From the NCBI RefSeq assembly GCF_001557875.1, contig NZ_LNRF01000010.1, forward strand, positions 1-64,000: 64,000 nt of DNA. The letters run 5' to 3'. The notes under the pieces were generated by a model, which did no database searches, was not told the origin of the DNA, and saw only the letters and a list, made by a program, of their open reading frames with translations. The position numbers were made by a program, and so were the translations under genes. The stretch is from Vibrio splendidus. GTDB lineage: Bacteria; Pseudomonadota; Gammaproteobacteria; Enterobacterales; Vibrionaceae. Of the stretch, positions 59,310 to 64,000 are shown in pieces; position 1 is the first letter of the stretch, and every line of letters starts with the position of its first letter.

Positions 59310-60773
59310 ATGCTACGAATCGCAAAAGAAGCTTTAACTTTTGATGACGTTTTACTCGTCCCAGCACACTCAACCGTTCTTCCGAACACAGCTGATCTTC
59401 GCACTCAGTTAACGAAAAACATTTCTTTAAACATCCCAATGATCTCTGCATCGATGGATACTGTTACGGAAGCACGCCTAGCAATTGCCCTAGCGCAAGA
59501 AGGTGGCATTGGCTTTATTCATAAGAATATGTCAATCGAGCAGCAAGCTGAAATGGTTCGCCAGGTTAAAATTTACGAAGCTGGTGTGGTTTCTCACCCA
59601 GTAACTGTAAGCCCTGACGCGACAATCGCTGATGTTGTAGCCCTTACCCAAAAACACGGCTTTGCCGGTTTCCCTGTTGTTACTGAAACAAACGAACTTG
59701 TTGGTATTATTACTGGCCGTGACGTTCGCTTTGTTACTGACCTTTCTAAGAAAGTTGATGTAGTAATGACGCCTAAAGCTCGCCTTGCTTCTGTTAAAGA
59801 AGGTGCAACTCGTGAAGAAGTTCAAGAGAAAATGCACGAAGCGCGTGTTGAAAAAGTTCTTGTTGTAAATGACGACTTCCAACTTACTGGAATGATCACT
59901 GCAAAAGATTTCCACAAAGCAGAACGTAAACCAAACGCTTGTAAAGATGAGCGCGGCAGCCTACGTGTAGGTGCAGCTGTTGGTGCTGGTGCTGGTAACG
60001 AAGAGCGCGTTGCTGCTCTAGTTGAAGCTGGCGTAGACGTTCTACTTATCGACTCTTCACACGGTCACTCTGAAGGCGTACTTAACCGTATCCGCGAAAC
60101 TCGCGCTGCATACCCAGATCTACAAATCATCGGTGGTAACGTAGCAACTGGCGCTGGCGCTCGTGCTCTTATTGAAGCGGGTGTTAGTGCGGTTAAAGTA
60201 GGTATCGGCCCGGGTTCAATCTGTACGACTCGTATCGTTACTGGTGTTGGTGTTCCTCAAGTAACAGCAATCGCAGACGCAGCTGAAGTCGCTAATGAAT
60301 ACGGTATTCCAGTAATCGCAGATGGCGGTATCCGCTTCTCTGGCGATATCTGTAAAGCTATCGTTGCTGGCGCATCTTGTGTGATGGTTGGTTCAATGTT
60401 CGCGGGTACTGAAGAAGCACCGGGTGAAGTTATTCTTTATAACGGTCGTTCTTACAAGTCTTACCGTGGTATGGGTTCTCTTGGCGCTATGTCTCAAGGT
60501 TCTTCTGACCGTTACTTCCAATCTGACAACGCTGCAGACAAGCTTGTTCCAGAAGGTATTGAAGGTCGTATCGCATACAAAGGTCGTCTAAAAGAGATCG
60601 TTCACCAACAGATGGGCGGTCTACGCTCAAGCATGGGCCTAACGGGTTCTGCAACTGTTGAAGACATGCGTACTAAAGCTGAGTTTGTTCGTATCTCTGG
60701 TGCGGGCATGAAAGAATCTCACGTACACGATGTTCAAATCACGAAAGAAGCACCTAACTACCGTTTAGGTTAA
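59310..60773 (+). CDS. guaB: GuaB, IMP dehydrogenase
   Basis: Oxidises IMP to XMP, the rate-limiting step of guanine nucleotide synthesis. A TIM-barrel with an inserted CBS pair (about 92-205). The catalytic cysteine is C305 in GIGPGSICTTRIVTG. NAD/IMP motifs include LLIDSSHGHSEGVL, VIADGGIRFSGDI and GRSYKSYRGMGSLGAM. The start at 59310 gives MLRIAKEALTFDDVLL as in E. coli (487 residues); an in-frame TTG two codons upstream is rejected. guaA lies 365 bases downstream, separated by a MITE-like element. Confidence 0.98.
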   Translation: MLRIAKEALTFDDVLLVPAHSTVLPNTADLRTQLTKNISLNIPMISASMDTVTEARLAIALAQEGGIGFIHKNMSIEQQAEMVRQVKIYEAGVVSHPVTVSPDATIADVVALTQKHGFAGFPVVTETNELVGIITGRDVRFVTDLSKKVDVVMTPKARLASVKEGATREEVQEKMHEARVEKVLVVNDDFQLTGMITAKDFHKAERKPNACKDERGSLRVGAAVGAGAGNEERVAALVEAGVDVLLIDSSHGHSEGVLNRIRETRAAYPDLQIIGGNVATGAGARALIEAGVSAVKVGIGPGSICTTRIVTGVGVPQVTAIADAAEVANEYGIPVIADGGIRFSGDICKAIVAGASCVMVGSMFAGTEEAPGEVILYNGRSYKSYRGMGSLGAMSQGSSDRYFQSDNAADKLVPEGIEGRIAYKGRLKEIVHQQMGGLRSSMGLTGSATVEDMRTKAEFVRISGAGMKESHVHDVQITKEAPNYRLG

Positions 60774-60792
60774 TAATACGTCCAAACGTTTG

Positions 60793-60823
60793 AATAATGT
60801 GCTGATTTAGTCGGCACATTATT
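60793..60823 (+). terminator. hairpin after guaB
   Basis: AATAATGTGC (60793-60802) pairs with GCACATTATT (60814-60823), extended by TGA/TCG inside. There is no T run, possibly because the MITE-like element begins here. It may terminate weakly or stabilise the guaB 3' end. Confidence 0.5.
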
Positions 60824-60989
60824 ATACCAATCGTAGTAAATAACTGGTCATCCTAGCTTGTTAAAAACCTCGATAACTTCGTTAGAATTTTTGATTGTAG
60901 AATAACTACTTATCAGAAAATTCTGCCTTGTTCTCAAGCTTTTTTCCTGCGCTATTCCTGAACACTTACTTACTGTGATTGGTATTATA
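60821..60989. mobile_element. MITE-like element between guaB and guaA
   Basis: About 169 bases bounded by inverted ends, ATTATACCAATC (60821-60832) and GATTGGTATTAT (60978-60989). The pairing extends inward to GTAGTAA/TTACTGT with mismatches. It has no coding capacity. I recall near-identical sequences with ATACCAATC ends as abundant intergenic elements in vibrios, which would fit a non-autonomous transposable element. It adjoins the guaB terminal hairpin (60793-60823) and may have inserted next to it. Confidence 0.65.
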
Positions 60990-61048
60990 TCTACCGCCTG
61001 TTTTGTTTAGAGAGTGATTCTCACAAAACATCGCCTTATAGATAACCA

Positions 61049-61064
61049 ACGAAAACGTTTGCTT
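61049..61064 (+). promoter_or_regulatory. PurR box upstream of guaA
   Basis: ACGAAAACGTTTGCTT matches the PurR consensus ACGCAAACGTTTGCGT at 14 of 16 positions. It lies 75 bases before guaA. A weaker core CAAACGTTTG also occurs just after the guaB stop (60783-60792). This suggests purine repression of a promoter dedicated to guaA. Confidence 0.7.
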
Positions 61065-61138
61065 TATTTCTTGAAGAGTTAATCAGAGGTGAGTAAACTC
61101 GCCTCCGTTTTATCACATAGCCAATAAGACTGCTTACA

Positions 61139-62692
61139 ATGACTAAAAATATTCATGACCAACGTATTCTAATTCTGGACTTCGGTTCTCAATACACACA
61201 GCTAGTAGCTCGTCGTATTCGTGAAATCGGTGTTTACTGTGAACTTTGGAGCTGGGACGTAGAAGAAGCGGATATTCGTGAATTCAATCCAGACGGTATC
61301 ATCCTATCTGGTGGCCCTGAAAGTGTAACGGAAGAGAACTCTCCACGTGCACCTCAGTACGTATTTGATTCAGGTGTTCCTGTATTCGGTATCTGCTACG
61401 GCATGCAAACTATGGCTGAGCAACTTGGCGGTAAAGTAGCAACGTCTACTGAGCGCGAGTTCGGCTACGCTGCTGTACAAGTGACTGGTGAATCTGCACT
61501 TTTCGCTGACCTTGAGTCTACTCAAGATGTTTGGATGAGCCACGGTGACAAAGTGGTGGAGATCCCTGCTGATTTCACAAAGATCGCTGAAACAGACACT
61601 TGCCCATACGCTGCAATGGCAAACGAAGAGAAGAAGTACTACGGCGTACAATTCCACCCAGAAGTAACACACACTAAGAACGGCCTAAAAATGCTTGAGA
61701 ACTTCGTTCTTAACGCATGTGGTTGTGAAGGTCTGTGGACTTCAGCTTCAATCATTGAAGATGCAGTTGCACGTATTAAAGAACAAGTAGGTGACGACGA
61801 AGTTATCCTTGGTCTTTCTGGTGGTGTTGATTCATCTGTAGTTGCGATGCTTGCTCACCGCGCTATCGGCGACAAACTAACATGTGTATTTGTAGATAAC
61901 GGCCTTCTTCGTTTAAACGAAGCAGAGCAGGTTATGGAGATGTTCGGCAACAAGTTTGGCCTAAACATCATCAAAGTAGATGCTGAGCAACGTTTCCTTG
62001 ACGCTCTTGAAGGCGAAGCTGAACCAGAAGCTAAGCGTAAGATCATCGGTCACGTATTCGTAGATATCTTCGATGAAGAGTCTAAGAAACTGAAGAATGC
62101 TAAATGGCTTGCTCAGGGTACTATCTACCCAGACGTAATCGAGTCTGCTGCATCTAAGACAGGTAAAGCACACGTAATCAAATCTCACCACAACGTTGGT
62201 GGCCTTCCTGATGATATGGAAATGGGCCTTGTTGAGCCTCTACGTGAGCTATTTAAAGATGAAGTACGTAAGATCGGTCTGGAGCTTGGTCTTCCATACA
62301 ACATGCTTTACCGCCACCCATTCCCGGGTCCAGGTCTAGGTGTTCGTGTACTTGGCGAAGTGAAGAAAGAATACTGTGATTTACTGCGTCGTGCTGATGC
62401 TATCTTCATTGAAGAGCTTCACGCTGCTGACCTTTACCACAAAGTATCTCAAGCATTCACGGTATTCCTACCAGTACGTTCAGTTGGCGTAATGGGCGAT
62501 GGCCGTAAGTATGATTGGGTTGTATCTCTACGTGCTGTAGAAACTATCGACTTCATGACTGCTCACTGGGCACACCTACCATACGACTTCCTAGGTAAGG
62601 TATCTAACCGTATTATCAACGAAGTTAACGGCATTTCACGTGTTGTTTACGATATTTCTGGTAAGCCACCAGCAACTATCGAGTGGGAATAA
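61139..62692 (+). CDS. guaA: GuaA, GMP synthase (glutamine-hydrolysing)
   Basis: Converts XMP to GMP. The class I glutamine amidotransferase domain (about 1-200) has nucleophile C86 in VFGICYGMQTMAEQLGG, with the partner H and E in YGVQFHPEVTHT. The ATP pyrophosphatase P-loop is LGLSGGVDSSVVAML, followed by the C-terminal dimerisation domain (ending KPPATIEWE). It has 517 residues against 525 in E. coli. It has its own PurR box and a terminator downstream. Confidence 0.98.
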   Translation: MTKNIHDQRILILDFGSQYTQLVARRIREIGVYCELWSWDVEEADIREFNPDGIILSGGPESVTEENSPRAPQYVFDSGVPVFGICYGMQTMAEQLGGKVATSTEREFGYAAVQVTGESALFADLESTQDVWMSHGDKVVEIPADFTKIAETDTCPYAAMANEEKKYYGVQFHPEVTHTKNGLKMLENFVLNACGCEGLWTSASIIEDAVARIKEQVGDDEVILGLSGGVDSSVVAMLAHRAIGDKLTCVFVDNGLLRLNEAEQVMEMFGNKFGLNIIKVDAEQRFLDALEGEAEPEAKRKIIGHVFVDIFDEESKKLKNAKWLAQGTIYPDVIESAASKTGKAHVIKSHHNVGGLPDDMEMGLVEPLRELFKDEVRKIGLELGLPYNMLYRHPFPGPGLGVRVLGEVKKEYCDLLRRADAIFIEELHAADLYHKVSQAFTVFLPVRSVGVMGDGRKYDWVVSLRAVETIDFMTAHWAHLPYDFLGKVSNRIINEVNGISRVVYDISGKPPATIEWE

Positions 62693-62728
62693 TCTCTTAG
62701 AGATTTAACCAGCGTTGATTAAAACCTT

Positions 62729-62760
62729 AAGCCTCGAACTCAGTTCGGGGCTTTTTTCTT
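62729..62760 (+). terminator. terminator after guaA
   Basis: AAGCCTCGAAC (62729-62739) pairs with GTTCGGGGCTT (62743-62753, one G-U), followed by TTTTCTTTT. Confidence 0.92.
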
Positions 62761-62797
62761 TTCGATTCATTATATTGATTCATTGCATTAAAGGCTT

Positions 62798-62846
62798 ATG
62801 AGCAATACCTCGAAATCAAATGAACAATACCTAGAAACCAAATGAG
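62798..62846 (+). repeat. 22-base direct repeat upstream of chitinase gene
   Basis: Two diverged copies of a 22-base unit (62798-62819 and 62820-62841, starting ATGAGCAATACCT and ATGAACAATACCT, three differences) are followed by ATGAG of a third. They lie in the 324-base gap between guaA and the chitinase gene, about 170 bases before its start. The rest of the gap holds the guaA terminator and no gene. Confidence 0.75.
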
Positions 62847-63016
62847 TTGGAAACTAGATATCAGCTCAAGAAACCATGAGACGCTTTGTTGTGTTGAGCT
62901 ATATATAAAAAATATCACTCGCACTTTTTATAAATTCATACAGCTACAGCTAGGCCATTTCACATGTGAAGCATACTCTTTGATGGACTTATTAAGGACA
63001 GATAAGAGAACCCATC

Positions 63017-64000
63017 ATGTTAAAAATCAAATATTTGGCGACAGTACTGGGCTGCACATTGGCAGCGCAAAGTTATGCGTCTTTGAACATTCAACCTGAT
63101 CCGCAAAACCCGAATGGTTACCTTGTTGAAAAGTCGGCATTACAAGCTGCTGAACAAGCAAAAACGTCGGACCCTATGTATGCGATCTGGTCACAGGCTC
63201 TACAAACTCGTTCGAACACCATCGTTGAGGCGATTGAACCCGGTTTATCTTCCAACCCTGAAAACGTAAAGCGGGTTGAGCGTGTATTCCCTCAATCTGA
63301 ATGGGATTTTCTTACTCAGATGGCTGCACCAGAATACACTTACACTCGTTTCTTACGTGCGATTGGTAAATTCCCTGCGTTTTGTGGAGAGTACACTGAT
63401 GGCCGTGATTCAGATGCCATCTGCAAGAAATCCATCATCACCGCTTTTGCTCACTTCTCTCAAGAGACGGGCGGTCACATCGCGATAGACAACACCTCAG
63501 ATAACCCATTAGCTCTAGAAGAGTGGCAGCAAGCGCTGGTGCATGTTCGTGAAATGGGGTGGTCTGAAGGGCAAGAAGGTTACACCACGGGTTGTGGCCA
63601 GAACGATTGGCAAAATGCACGTTGGCCATGTGCTGCGGGGCAGGGTTACTTCGGTCGTGGTGCTAAACAGCTTTCTTACCATTTTAACTACGGCGCTTTC
63701 TCTGAAGTGATGTTCGATGGTGATGCGACGGTTCTTCTCAATAATCCGGGGTTAGTGGCGGACTCTTGGTTGAACTTAGCTTCTGCTATCTGGTTCTTCC
63801 TTACCCCTCAAGCTCCTAAACCAGCCATGCTGCATGTCATCGACCGCACTTGGACGCCCTCTCAACGCGAATTGGATGCGGGTATTGGTTATGGATTTGG
63901 CACCACGATCAACGTGATTAATGGTGGTATTGAATGTGGTGAGCAGAACAAAGATAAAGGTCAACCAGTTAACCGCATTCGTTACTGGGAAGGGTTAGCA
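63017..64000 (+). CDS. GH19 chitinase (5' part, runs off the window)
   Basis: The frame is open from the ATG at 63017 to the last base of the window (328 codons), so the stop lies outside. A signal peptide (about 1-21, ending SYA) is followed by a spacer and a glycoside hydrolase family 19 catalytic domain. The catalytic glutamate region is ITAFAHFSQETGGH (E150), and the diagnostic GQGYFGRGAKQLSYHFNYG motif follows near 208-226, then CAAG and GFGTTINVINGG motifs. GH19 enzymes hydrolyse chitin to oligosaccharides and are secreted by vibrios. The ribosome binding site is only fair (AAGAGA). Accessory chitin-binding domains, if any, would lie beyond the end. Confidence 0.92.
   Translation, partial: MLKIKYLATVLGCTLAAQSYASLNIQPDPQNPNGYLVEKSALQAAEQAKTSDPMYAIWSQALQTRSNTIVEAIEPGLSSNPENVKRVERVFPQSEWDFLTQMAAPEYTYTRFLRAIGKFPAFCGEYTDGRDSDAICKKSIITAFAHFSQETGGHIAIDNTSDNPLALEEWQQALVHVREMGWSEGQEGYTTGCGQNDWQNARWPCAAGQGYFGRGAKQLSYHFNYGAFSEVMFDGDATVLLNNPGLVADSWLNLASAIWFFLTPQAPKPAMLHVIDRTWTPSQRELDAGIGYGFGTTINVINGGIECGEQNKDKGQPVNRIRYWEGLA

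Noticed and set aside
60783..60792. CAAACGTTTG just after guaB as a PurR operator
   Set aside because: Only the ten-base core matches and it lies immediately behind the stop codon, before the terminal hairpin. The stronger box at 61049-61064 is sufficient; kept only as a remark.

Overview
The window is chromosomal DNA of a gammaproteobacterium, almost certainly a Vibrio. Splendidus-clade-like is my impression from the dispersed repeats, not a demonstrated assignment. The main support is a run of Vibrio-type gene orders and close protein resemblance to E. coli and Vibrio families: an rrn operon tail with tRNA-Asp and tRNA-Trp, phoBR with a pst/ppk/ppx cluster, queA-tgt-yajC-secDF, suhB/trmJ, iscRSUA-hscBA-fdx-iscX-pepB, ndk-rlmN-rodZ-ispG-hisS-yfgM-bamB-der, yfgJ, xseA, guaBA and a GH19 chitinase.

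Layout. 1-0.8 kb: 3' end of 23S rRNA, 5S rRNA, tRNA-Asp, tRNA-Trp and two terminators, the second preceded by a stray copy of the tRNA-Trp 3' end. 0.9-5.2 kb: mepA, a small unknown gene, the ferredoxin gene yfhL with the tRNA hydroxylase gene trhP (yegQ), and rdgC. 5.3-17.9 kb: a phosphate and polyphosphate locus (phoB-phoR-pstS-like; ppk-ppx on the opposite strand; pstC-pstA-pstB-phoU) with two visible Pho boxes. PstC and PstA carry very large periplasmic domains. 17.9-24.6 kb: two small outer-membrane beta-barrel proteins, a lipoprotein, a LysR regulator, cutC, a 2-Cys peroxiredoxin divergent from oxyR, and a CBS-pair protein. 24.9-32.5 kb: queA, tgt, yajC, secD, secF, suhB, trmJ. 32.5-39.9 kb: the full Isc iron-sulfur assembly operon behind two abutting IscR type-1 boxes. 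40-49.4 kb: ndk, a palindromic dispersed repeat, rlmN and the rodZ-to-der housekeeping run. 49.5-52 kb: an AlaX-like editing protein, a GAF-GGDEF diguanylate cyclase and yfgJ. 52.1-57.1 kb: an AT-rich accessory cassette between yfgJ and xseA. 57.7-62.7 kb: xseA, guaB, a MITE-like element, guaA. 63-64 kb: the 5' part of a GH19 chitinase gene cut by the window end.

Most of the window is conserved core. The most unusual segment is the 52.1-57.1 kb cassette. Read in transcription order on the minus strand it encodes (i) a membrane protein with an N-terminal ToxR/CadC-like winged helix, a periplasmic domain with a cysteine pair resembling the CSS redox-sensing domain, and a degenerate C-terminal EAL-like domain; (ii) an OmpA-family porin with a peptidoglycan-binding domain; and (iii) a lipoprotein with eight exactly 31-residue calcium-binding (thrombospondin type-3) repeats and a DUF1566-like C-terminus. 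I infer a one-component transmembrane regulator controlling a cell-surface pair. This rests on motif reading only and would need profile searches and experiments.

No CRISPR array, IS element with a transposase, prophage or recognisable toxin-antitoxin pair was seen. Start codons were reassigned where a ribosome binding site and family alignment favoured an internal start.
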